Part shown: positions 35,732 through 43,072 of the stretch, one piece after another | How the letters are laid out: each line of letters begins with the position of its first letter | Position numbering within the stretch: position 1 is the stretch's first letter | Assembly: GCF_018831085.1 (NCBI RefSeq) | Contig: NZ_JAGPNM010000001.1 | Location: 310,001-374,000, forward strand | Direction of reading: 5' to 3' | Origin: Rheinheimera oceanensis | GTDB lineage: Bacteria; Pseudomonadota; Gammaproteobacteria; Enterobacterales; Alteromonadaceae | DNA: 64,000 nucleotides | The notes under the pieces: generated by a model | Told to the model about the DNA's origin: nothing | Seen by the model: only the letters and a program-made list of their open reading frames with translations | The model's database searches: none | Made by a program: the position numbers and the translations under genes

Positions 35732-36613
35732 ATGCAACATGCCTTTACCACCGTTGGCCTGATTGGCAAACCACACCATCAGGGCGCTAATAATACACTG
35801 CTAAGCCTGTACAGTTTTTTACAACAGCAGGGGCTAAAAGTTTACGTTGAAGAACGCGTAGCCCAGTCGCTTACATTGCCGGGTGTAGAAATACTTGATC
35901 TGGTTGAGCTGGGTAAAAAGTGCGATCTGGCCATAGTGGTAGGTGGCGATGGCAATATGCTGGGTGCGGCACGCGTACTGGCCAGGTTTGATGTGGCGGT
36001 ATTGGGTGTTAACCGTGGTAATTTAGGTTTTTTAACCGACTTGGCTCCGGAAAACTTTCAGCAGCCACTAAGCGAAGTGCTGGCCGGTAATTTTGTTACC
36101 GAAAAACGTAACCTGCTGGAAATATCCGTACACCGCCACGGCACGGTAAAAAGCAGCAACAGCGCCGTAAACGAAGCCGTGCTACACGCCGATAAAGTAG
36201 CGCATATGATTGAGTTTGAAGCCTACATCAATGATGAGTTTGTTTACAGCCAGCGCTCCGACGGCCTTATTATCAGCACCCCAACCGGTTCTACCGCTTA
36301 TTCATTGTCCGGCGGCGGCCCAATTCTGACTCCCGATTTAGACGCTGTCAGCCTGGTGCCTATGTTTCCGCATACGTTAAGCAGCAGGCCGCTGGTGGTA
36401 TCAGGCAATAGCGAAATCAGGCTTAAAGTGGCCAGCACTAACGATGCCCACCTGCAAATCAGCTGCGACAGCCACGTTATTCTGGCGGTAATGCCAGGTG
36501 ATGATATTTATATCCGTAAGCACCCCACCCCACTTAGGTTGGTGCATCCGCCGGGTTATAGCTACTTTCATGTGCTACGCAATAAATTGGGCTGGGGCAG
36601 CAAACTTTATTAA
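35732..36613 (+). CDS. nadK: NAD kinase
   Basis: Phosphorylates NAD to NADP. The 293-residue product contains the GGDGN motif at 71-75, [19 protein letters not shown] and [16 protein letters not shown], all signatures of bacterial NadK. AAAGGAAAC precedes the ATG. It is divergent from hrcA, as nadK is from grpE in enterobacteria and vibrios, and is followed by recN, a widely conserved order. Confidence 0.97.
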   Translation: MQHAFTTVGLIGKPHHQGANNTLLSLYSFLQQQGLKVYVEERVAQSLTLPGVEILDLVELGKKCDLAIVVGGDGNMLGAARVLARFDVAVLGVNRGNLGFLTDLAPENFQQPLSEVLAGNFVTEKRNLLEISVHRHGTVKSSNSAVNEAVLHADKVAHMIEFEAYINDEFVYSQRSDGLIISTPTGSTAYSLSGGGPILTPDLDAVSLVPMFPHTLSSRPLVVSGNSEIRLKVASTNDAHLQISCDSHVILAVMPGDDIYIRKHPTPLRLVHPPGYSYFHVLRNKLGWGSKLY

Positions 36614-36652
36614 ACCGCTGCTTGCCTATTGTACAATTCCTGTATAAAGTTA

Positions 36653-36668
36653 CTGTATAAATAAACAC
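36653..36668 (+). promoter_or_regulatory. LexA (SOS) box 1 of recN
   Basis: CTGTATAAATAAACAC, inside TACTGTATAAATAAACACTG, which matches the 20-base SOS consensus at 16 positions. Confidence 0.7.
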
Positions 36669-36683
36669 TGTTATTTTTCACAG
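36668..36683 (+). promoter_or_regulatory. LexA (SOS) box 2 of recN
   Basis: CTGTTATTTTTCACAG fits CTGT-N8-ACAG perfectly and directly abuts box 1, giving tandem boxes 40-70 bp before the recN ATG. Multiple SOS boxes are also known at E. coli recN. Confidence 0.85.
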
Positions 36684-36722
36684 TTGTTCTGTAGCGTAAC
36701 TTTATTCAGGTTGGAGCATCGT

Positions 36723-38396
36723 ATGCTGTGTCATCTGCATATCAGTAATTTTGCTATTGTCCGCGCGCTGGAAATTGATTGGGCCAGTGGTATGTCTACC
36801 ATTACCGGTGAAACCGGTGCCGGTAAATCTATTGCGATTGACGCTTTATCATTGTGTTTGGGCGAGCGGGCCGATGCCAGCGTAGTGCGCCCCGGTGCAG
36901 ATAAAGCCGATATTGTTGCCAGCTTTGATATCAGTAAACTTAAAGCCGCACAGCAGTGGCTGACAGAGCAAGATCTCGCTATGGGCCACGAGTGCATTGT
37001 ACGGCGCGTAGTAAACAGTGAGGGCCGCTCGCGTGGCTACATTAATGGCGTACAGGTACCGGCGCAGCAGCTTAAAGCCTTAGGCCAGCATTTACTGAGT
37101 ATTCATGGCCAGCACGCGCACCAGCAACTACTAAAAAGCGACTACCAGCGCCAGTTACTGGATGCGTTTGCCGCTAACAGTGCAACACTGGATGCCACCC
37201 GCCATGCCTGGCGCAACTGGCAGCAATTACAGCGCGAATACAGCGAATTACAGCAATCACAACAGCAACGTGATGCCCAGCGCCAGTTGCTGGAATATCA
37301 GGTAGCCGAGCTGGATAACTTTGCCCCACAAGAAAATGAATACCCCGATTTAGAAGCCGAACACAGCCGCTTAAGCCACGGCAATACCTTGTTAAGCCAA
37401 AGCCAGCAGTGCCTGCAGCTGCTGTATGATGACGAACAGCAGAATATTTATCAGGCACTGTCTGTAGCCACTGCCCAGTTAGAACAGCTGGCAACCCTGG
37501 ACCCGGCACTGAACAACATAGCCCAAATGCTAAACGATGCACTGGTACAAACCGAAGAAGCCAGCCGCGAACTGCGCCGCTATGCCGACAAAGTTGAGCT
37601 GGACCCGGAACGTTTAGCACAGGTAGATGAACGCCTCGGCCTGTGGCTGAACTTATCGCGTAAACACCAGGTAGCCCATGAGGCCCTACCCGCGCTACAC
37701 CAACAACTGGCTGCGCAGTTAGCCACCCTTACCGGCAACGACAAACGCCTGGTGCAACTGGCTGCCGATATTGAGCAGGCCGAATTAAACTATATGACAC
37801 AGGCAGAGCAATTAAGTGAACAGCGCCGCCAGGCCGCCAGTGCCCTTAGCCGTCAGGTCAGTAAAAGCATGCATGAACTTAGCATGGCAAATGCGCGCTT
37901 TGAAATACAGCTAACCACTATGGCAACCGGGCAGGCCAGTGCCAGCGGTATTGATGCTGTTGAATTTCAGGTATCCACTAACCCGGGCCAGCCGTTGCAG
38001 GCCATGCATAAAGTGGCTTCGGGCGGCGAATTATCACGCATCAGCCTGGCTATACAGGTAATACTGGCCGACAAAGTCACTACCCCGACACTTATTTTCG
38101 ATGAAGTAGACGTAGGCATCAGCGGCCCGGTGGCGGCCGGTGTGGGCCGTTTATTGCGTCAGTTGGGTGAAAGCACGCAAATTATTTGTGTTACGCACTT
38201 ACCGCAGGTTGCCAGCCAGGGGCATCAGCAACTGTTTGTAGAAAAGTATACTGACGGTATCGCCACAGAAACACGTATGCGCATGCTGGCCGACGAAGAG
38301 CGTATCAGCGAAATAGCACGCTTGCTGGCTGGCGAAAATATCAGCGCCAGTGCGCTGGCAAATGCCCGAGAACTTTTATGTGCACCGGCAGTCTGA
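36723..38396 (+). CDS. recN: DNA repair protein RecN
   Basis: SMC-like ATPase acting in double-strand break repair. A 557-residue product with Walker A GETGAGKS (29-36), a long central coiled coil rich in Gln/Leu (about 150-380), ABC signature ASGGELSRISLA and Walker B LIFDEVDVGISG near the C-terminus. The ATG at 36723 is preferred over one 39 bases upstream because TGGAG precedes it and the family begins at MLCHLHISNFAIV; the longer start would fall next to the LexA boxes. SOS control is clear from two upstream LexA boxes. Confidence 0.97.
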   Translation: MLCHLHISNFAIVRALEIDWASGMSTITGETGAGKSIAIDALSLCLGERADASVVRPGADKADIVASFDISKLKAAQQWLTEQDLAMGHECIVRRVVNSEGRSRGYINGVQVPAQQLKALGQHLLSIHGQHAHQQLLKSDYQRQLLDAFAANSATLDATRHAWRNWQQLQREYSELQQSQQQRDAQRQLLEYQVAELDNFAPQENEYPDLEAEHSRLSHGNTLLSQSQQCLQLLYDDEQQNIYQALSVATAQLEQLATLDPALNNIAQMLNDALVQTEEASRELRRYADKVELDPERLAQVDERLGLWLNLSRKHQVAHEALPALHQQLAAQLATLTGNDKRLVQLAADIEQAELNYMTQAEQLSEQRRQAASALSRQVSKSMHELSMANARFEIQLTTMATGQASASGIDAVEFQVSTNPGQPLQAMHKVASGGELSRISLAIQVILADKVTTPTLIFDEVDVGISGPVAAGVGRLLRQLGESTQIICVTHLPQVASQGHQQLFVEKYTDGIATETRMRMLADEERISEIARLLAGENISASALANARELLCAPAV

Positions 38397-38404
38397 AAGA
38401 AGGT

Positions 38405-38433
38405 TTTTCACAAGGCTTGTCATAGGGTATGAT
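38405..38433 (+). promoter_or_regulatory. Probable sigma-70 promoter of bamE
   Basis: TTTTCA (38405-38410), 17-base spacer, TATGAT (38428-38433), 30 bp before the bamE ATG. Confidence 0.6.
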
Positions 38434-38463
38434 GAAGCCAATCAGATTAAGCAGAAGTGACAG

Positions 38464-38814
38464 ATGAAAGCAGTAATTAAAACCCTATGTCTGGCAGTTG
38501 GCATATTTAGCCTTGGTGCCTGCAGCAGCTGGATTTACCGTATCGATATTCCACAAGGCAACTTTTTAGAACAAAAAGATGTAGATAAGCTACGTGTAGC
38601 CATGACCAAAGAACAGGTTATTTATGTATTGGGCAGCCCGGTGGCCAGCAATGCATTTGACAACGACACCTGGCACTATTTTTATGCCCTTAAAGGCGGC
38701 CGTGGTAATAACTTTGAAAAGCAGCTGATTGTTGAGTTTAAAGACGACAAACTGCAGGATATAAAAGGCGATTTTGACAAATCGGCCGAATTTAGCACTC
38801 CGCTGGATATTTAA
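38464..38814 (+). CDS. bamE: Outer membrane assembly lipoprotein BamE (SmpA)
   Basis: A small lipoprotein of the BAM complex that inserts beta-barrel proteins into the outer membrane. The 116-residue product has a lipobox LGAC (Cys20) and the SmpA/OmlA fold: DVDKLRVAMTKEQVIYVLGSPV, then FDNDTWHYFYAL, then a C-terminal beta strand (LIVEFKDDKLQDI). It has its own promoter and a strong terminator. Confidence 0.95.
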   Translation: MKAVIKTLCLAVGIFSLGACSSWIYRIDIPQGNFLEQKDVDKLRVAMTKEQVIYVLGSPVASNAFDNDTWHYFYALKGGRGNNFEKQLIVEFKDDKLQDIKGDFDKSAEFSTPLDI

Positions 38815-38831
38815 ACCCGGCGCAGATAAAA

Positions 38832-38874
38832 GCGGAATAAAAAACCAGCAGTTAAGCTGGTTTTTTTATTCCGC
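38832..38874. terminator. Bidirectional terminator between bamE and rnfH
   Basis: Long stem GCGGAATAAAAAACCAGC (38832-38849) / matching arm (38856-38874) around loop AGTTAA, with A and T tracts inside the stem. It overlaps the last codons of rnfH. Confidence 0.85.
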
Positions 38875-39213
38875 AGCGCTTTTCACTTCATGTGGCCGGC
38901 CACCGGTTACTTTATCTGCCCGCCCTTCCTCTTTGGCTTTCTCGGCCCGGCGGCGGCGTAAATCTTTTGGATCGGCAATCAGCGGCCGGTAAATTTCAAT
39001 TCTGTCACCCGCTTTTACCCTATCATCAAGTTTTACCGGCCGGCTCCAAATGCCTACTTTTTGCACAGCCAGGTCAATTTCAGTAAACTGCTGCAAAATG
39101 CCAGAGCGCTCAATAACCTGCTGCACAGTGCTGTTACGGTTAACTGATAATGTCATCAGGCTTTGCCGCTCAGGTAGGGCGTAGGCCACCTCTATCATGA
39201 TCTGCTCAGACAT
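38866..39213 (-). CDS. rnfH: RnfH family protein (RatB)
   Basis: A 115-residue ubiquitin-like beta-grasp protein (UPF0125): [56 protein letters not shown]. The function is not established. The start at 39213 overlaps the ratA stop by 8 bp; the frame extends 42 bases further into ratA but without support. The tail is charged and Lys/Arg/Glu-rich. Confidence 0.9.
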   Translation of the reverse strand: MSEQIMIEVAYALPERQSLMTLSVNRNSTVQQVIERSGILQQFTEIDLAVQKVGIWSRPVKLDDRVKAGDRIEIYRPLIADPKDLRRRRAEKAKEEGRADKVTGGRPHEVKSAAE

Positions 39214-39649
39214 GGCTTTCTCCGTATACTTGTTTTGCCCGTTGCGTAAAAGCATTCACCATGGCTGCGGTAAGCTCGCCAAAAATTTTACCAAAAGCAA
39301 ACTGAATAAGCCGGCTGGAAAATTCAAACTCCAGCCTTAAAATAACCTTACAGGCCGTTTCACTTAATGGCTGAAACTCCCAACCGCCATGTAATTGCTT
39401 AAACGGGCCGTCTACCAGTTGCATAGCAATACGATGATGCGGGTACAAGGTATTACGGGTGGTAAAAGAATGGCCAATACCAGCCTTGGAAACCGTAAGC
39501 GATGCCACCATTTCTGTTTCAGACTGGCTGACAATACGGGCAGAGGTACAGCCAGGCAGGAATTGCGGATAGTCAGGTACAGCGTTGACTAAGTCAAACA
39601 TCTGCTGTGCACTGTAAAAAACCAGCGCACTGCGCTCAATTTGTGGCAT
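39206..39649 (-). CDS. ratA: RatA-like START-domain protein (Coq10 family)
   Basis: A 147-residue polyketide cyclase/START fold protein with [31 protein letters not shown] and [17 protein letters not shown]. coli RatA was described as inhibiting 70S ribosome assembly; the family is also related to the quinone-binding protein Coq10, which may be the more general role. GGGGAGAG precedes the ATG. The ratA-rnfH pair is divergent from smpB, the same arrangement as in E. coli. Confidence 0.92.
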   Translation of the reverse strand: MPQIERSALVFYSAQQMFDLVNAVPDYPQFLPGCTSARIVSQSETEMVASLTVSKAGIGHSFTTRNTLYPHHRIAMQLVDGPFKQLHGGWEFQPLSETACKVILRLEFEFSSRLIQFAFGKIFGELTAAMVNAFTQRAKQVYGESHV

Positions 39650-39755
39650 ACTCTCTCCCCTTTAAACCCGCCGCCGATTGTAACAGAATAACGCGCTGCA
39701 ACAAGGCTTGAGCCATCGCTGACCCATAAAACAGAGCTGCGACAAATAACGAATT

Positions 39756-40238
39756 ATGAGTAAAAAACAAGTTAGTAAAAACAAAAACGGCACCATAGCG
39801 CAAAACAGAAAGGCACGGCACGAGTACTTTCTGGAAGACCGCTATGAAGCGGGTATGGCCCTGCAGGGCTGGGAGCTGAAAAGCATCCGCGAAGGTAAAG
39901 TTAACCTGTCAGATTCTTATGTCATTTTACAAAATGGCGAAGCGTTTTTGTTAGGTGCCCAAATTCAGCCTTTAAACAGTGCGTCCACGCATGTGGTCTG
40001 TGATCCCGAACGCAGCCGCAAGTTGCTGTTACATAAACGTGAGCTAAATAAGCTGATTGGCTTAAAAGAGCGCGACGGTTATACCTTAGTGGCCACCGCC
40101 ATGTACTGGAAAGCCTGTTGGGTTAAGCTGGAGTTTCATTTAGCCAAAGGTAAAAAAACCTTTGATAAGCGTGACGATATTAAAGACAGAGACTGGTCAC
40201 GCGAAAAAGAACGCATGATGAAGCACAATAAACGCTAA
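39756..40238 (+). CDS. smpB: SsrA-binding protein SmpB
   Basis: Binds tmRNA and delivers it to stalled ribosomes for trans-translation. The 160-residue product contains the N-terminal [39 protein letters not shown] and the basic C-terminal tail [17 protein letters not shown]. The tmRNA gene follows by about 145 bp. Confidence 0.98.
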   Translation: MSKKQVSKNKNGTIAQNRKARHEYFLEDRYEAGMALQGWELKSIREGKVNLSDSYVILQNGEAFLLGAQIQPLNSASTHVVCDPERSRKLLLHKRELNKLIGLKERDGYTLVATAMYWKACWVKLEFHLAKGKKTFDKRDDIKDRDWSREKERMMKHNKR

Positions 40239-40244
40239 GTCGGG

Positions 40245-40273
40245 CTTGAAACTTCTGCAGCCTTACCCCATCT
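40245..40273 (+). promoter_or_regulatory. Sigma-32-type promoter upstream of ssrA
   Basis: CTTGAAA (40245-40251), 14 bases, CCCCATCT (40266-40273): an exact match in sequence and spacing to the RpoH consensus. It begins seven bases after the smpB stop and would give a transcript starting about 105 bases before mature tmRNA. Confidence 0.75.
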
Positions 40274-40315
40274 AAGTAAGGCGACAGGAAAAAACGGCAA
40301 AGGTGCAATGCTCGC

Positions 40316-40344
40316 TTGTGTAACCACAGTCAGCTGCGTACAAT
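40316..40344 (+). promoter_or_regulatory. Sigma-70 promoter of ssrA
   Basis: TTGTGT (40316-40321), 17-base spacer, TACAAT (40339-40344), 40 bases before the mature tmRNA 5' end, which would be made by RNase P processing. Confidence 0.75.
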
Positions 40345-40384
40345 AGCCAAACACTATGGTGTGTAAGTGTTCCATACAGAATTC

Positions 40385-40745
40385 GGGGCTGATTCTGGAT
40401 TCGACGGGATTCACGAACTCCTAGGTGCATGCCGAGGTGCGGTAGGCCTCGTAAAAAAACCGCAAAAAACTAGTCGCAAACGACGAAACATACGCAATCG
40501 CTGCTTAATAGGCAGTAGATAGCTCTTCCCCTCACGCATGTCTGTAAGCTGAGACTCTGGAAGATCACCCCTAACAGAATCGCGTCGCGTCTTCGCCTGG
40601 AGACAACACGTTAAAACCAATCAGGCTCGCCCGACGATAGCCTGCCATTCGGCGCTCATAGGGTTAACTAAATGAATGTGCTAAGCATGTAGGACCGAAG
40701 ATGTAGGTTTTTCGGACGCGGGTTCAACTCCCGCCAGCTCCACCA
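40385..40745 (+). ncRNA. ssrA: Transfer-messenger RNA (tmRNA)
   Basis: A 361-nt tmRNA starting GGGGCTGATTCTGGATTCGA and ending in the tRNA-like TTCAACTCCCGCCAGCTCC-ACCA with encoded CCA. The resume codon and tag frame run from GCA at 40476 to TAA at 40506-40508 and encode ANDETYAIAA, versus ANDENYALAA in E. coli; the first tag alanine comes from the charged tRNA domain. The 3' end, a common integration site, shows no integrase or island here. Confidence 0.98.
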
Positions 40746-40754
40746 AATAGCAAC

Positions 40755-40785
40755 AGGCCAGCAGAAATGCTGGCCTTTTGTTTTT
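40755..40785 (+). terminator. tmRNA terminator
   Basis: Stem AGGCCAGCA (40755-40763) / TGCTGGCCT (40768-40776), loop GAAA, then TTTGTTTTT. Confidence 0.9.
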
Positions 40786-40989
40786 GGGTTCTACTACCAC
40801 AACTGCATTGCAGCAAAATTTACAAAATTGCAGGTAAATAATCCGCGAAGTATTGTCTTGCCTTGGTTAGCCAGCTTAGCGGATTTTAGTAAAGTTATTT
40901 AAATTCAGCATCTTGAGCATTGAAAACTACGTGGCCTGATCCTTGCTGTTGTCTTAGCATTTCCTTCTTCACCTAAACAGCGCTTACCG

Positions 40990-42102
40990 ATGAGATTATC
41001 TAACAGTGTAAAAATTATGCTGGCTGTGGTTTTAGTATTGCTGGCAATAAGAGTAGCCTTACCGCCTGTAATGGTATGGTATGTCAATTCGCTGCTGGAA
41101 AAGCAGGAGGGTATTAGTGGCCAGGTGCAGAATATTGATTTGGCGCTTTGGCGTGGTGGCTATGTTATTAAGCAGATAGAAATTAATCAGCTTAATGACG
41201 AAGGCGAGCTGCCACTGTTTTCAGCTGAGCGCATTGATATCCGGCTGTCGTGGGCTGCGCTGGCCGATGGTGAAATAGTTAGCACTATGGCATTTCACCA
41301 GCCGGTGATTATGGCGCTGGACAGAGCCGATCAGCAAGATATTACCGAGGATGCGGTACTGGACGAGCGTACCTGGATTGGCCTGGCAAATAACCTGACG
41401 CTGTTTTCTATTGATAAGTTAGCTATTCACGATGGCAGAATCGAATTTAACGCTATTGCTCAGGGTTTGCTGGGTGAGCTTATTCTGAGCAACGTAGAGG
41501 GCGAGGTTGTTAACCTGCACAATAACGCACAGTCAGAACTGTTAACTGAGCTCGATTTTAGCGGCACAGTTGCCAAACAGACTCCTTTTATCATTACAGG
41601 TAAGTTTAACCCCAATGTAAAGTTACCGATGTTTGATATCAATATGAAAATGGACAGAATACCTGCTGCCGAAACAGCAGATATTATCAAAATATATGCC
41701 CCCTTTGACGTAGAAGCAGGCGAGTTTGAGCTGGCTACAGAACTGGCCAGCGATAAAGGCCGGTTAAATGGTTATGTAAAATTTGGCATTTACGACCTGA
41801 AAATTTTTTCCTGGAAAGAAGACGTGGTAAAAGATGTTATAAAGGGTGACGGGAACCCATTGCAGGTATTTGTTGAGGGCATTTCGGCCATGCTCGCTAC
41901 ATTGCTTGAAAACAGTAAACAAAACCTGATCGCTACCCGGATCCCTGTCAGCGGTGATTTTAACGAACCGGATATCTCCAGGTTAAAAGCCCTGGCCGGG
42001 CTGCTGCGTAATGCTTTTATCGAGGCTTACCAGTTAAATCTTGAAGATATTATTGATTTTTCATCCGTGGCTGATGAAAAACCCGACGCGGCAAAAAACT
42101 AA
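40990..42102 (+). CDS. DUF748/AsmA-like inner-membrane-anchored protein
   Basis: A 370-residue protein with one N-terminal membrane helix (about 8-28) and a large periplasmic part predicted to be repetitive beta structure (GISGQVQNIDLALWRGGYVIKQIEI, IDKLAIHDGRIEF, LDFSGTVAKQTPFIITGKFNP). This resembles DUF748 proteins, relatives of AsmA and other bridge-like proteins linked to the cell envelope and lipid movement. The assignment is by overall pattern, not by a catalytic motif. It is followed 49 bp later by mlaA in the same direction, which supports an envelope-lipid role. Confidence 0.6.
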   Translation: MRLSNSVKIMLAVVLVLLAIRVALPPVMVWYVNSLLEKQEGISGQVQNIDLALWRGGYVIKQIEINQLNDEGELPLFSAERIDIRLSWAALADGEIVSTMAFHQPVIMALDRADQQDITEDAVLDERTWIGLANNLTLFSIDKLAIHDGRIEFNAIAQGLLGELILSNVEGEVVNLHNNAQSELLTELDFSGTVAKQTPFIITGKFNPNVKLPMFDINMKMDRIPAAETADIIKIYAPFDVEAGEFELATELASDKGRLNGYVKFGIYDLKIFSWKEDVVKDVIKGDGNPLQVFVEGISAMLATLLENSKQNLIATRIPVSGDFNEPDISRLKALAGLLRNAFIEAYQLNLEDIIDFSSVADEKPDAAKN

Positions 42103-42151
42103 AATAAACTGCTGGCTACATTATGTGCCAGAGTATTGACCGGAGAATTGC

Positions 42152-43072
42152 ATGAAAACAGCCACCGTTATTACCGCCTTTTTTCTGTTTACTCTTAGCG
42201 GTTGTGCCAGTAAGCCTGTGCCGCCTGATACTGCAACGGCCGATACAGCAAAACAAACCACAGAAGCTGCTGCAGAACCAAAAACCGCTGCAGAATCTGA
42301 AGCCACCGCAGAGCCACTAACCGCAACAGAACAGCTTAGCAGCGGTAAAATTACCACCATTACAACCTCGCAGGGCACTATTGAAATTCAGCCTACAGTA
42401 GTGGATATGGCCAGCCGTGATGACCCCGCAACGCCGGAAGATGAAGCCGCAGAGCAATACAATGATCCGCTGGAAGGCTGGAACCGCGCTATGTTTGGTT
42501 TTAACCATGTCGCCTACTCTTATGCGCTGATCCCATTGGTTAAAGGCTACGAATATGTGTTACCGGATGCGGTGCGCAGCAAAATAGGCAATGCTTTTAG
42601 TAATATCCGCGAGCCACTGAGCCTGCTAAATAACCTTGCTGCTGGCGAAGTAAAAGATGCCGGCACGAATCTTGGCCGCTTTTTAATTAACAGCACCTTG
42701 GGTATTTTGGGCTTGTTTGATCCCGCCACAGCCTGGTTTGATTTACCACCAGCGAAGCAATCACTGGCTGATACGCTGGCCGGTTATAATGTCGGCCCCG
42801 GCCCCTATCTGGTACTGCCCATACTGGGGCAAAATAATGTGCGGGGTTCTACCTCTGTGGTAAGTGGCGTGCTGCTTGACCCGCTACGGCAAATAACCTC
42901 ACCGCCTGACACCTATTACCTGCAGGGTGTTGACGCCGTTGATACTTTTTCAGATCGCGCCAGAGTATATGAAAAGCTATATCAACAGGCTGAAGACCCT
43001 TACCTGTACTTTCGTAACCAGTTTTTACAGGGAGTAAAGCGCGATGACGCCTTCAGCAACCAGCCAGAATAA
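42152..43072 (+). CDS. mlaA: Outer membrane lipoprotein MlaA (VacJ)
   Basis: Removes mislocalised phospholipids from the outer leaflet of the outer membrane. The 306-residue product has a lipobox LSGC (Cys18), then a long Thr/Ala/Glu-rich low-complexity linker (about 20-75) that is absent from the shorter E. coli protein, then the conserved MlaA domain: NDPLEGWNRAMFGFNH, FLINSTLGILGLFDPA, LAGYNVGPGPYLVLPI and the C-terminal SPPDTYYL. The partner genes mlaBCDEF are not here; the next gene is an RND-family protein that overlaps it by 29 bp. Confidence 0.93.
   Translation: MKTATVITAFFLFTLSGCASKPVPPDTATADTAKQTTEAAAEPKTAAESEATAEPLTATEQLSSGKITTITTSQGTIEIQPTVVDMASRDDPATPEDEAAEQYNDPLEGWNRAMFGFNHVAYSYALIPLVKGYEYVLPDAVRSKIGNAFSNIREPLSLLNNLAAGEVKDAGTNLGRFLINSTLGILGLFDPATAWFDLPPAKQSLADTLAGYNVGPGPYLVLPILGQNNVRGSTSVVSGVLLDPLRQITSPPDTYYLQGVDAVDTFSDRARVYEKLYQQAEDPYLYFRNQFLQGVKRDDAFSNQPE

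Noticed and set aside
39704-39745. Possible sigma-32 promoter before smpB (CTTGAG ... CCCAT)
   Set aside because: Spacing is about five bases too short and the -10 lacks a C.
40746-40989. Integrated element at the tmRNA 3' end
   Set aside because: No integrase, direct repeat of the tmRNA end or foreign genes follow; only a terminator and a short spacer.
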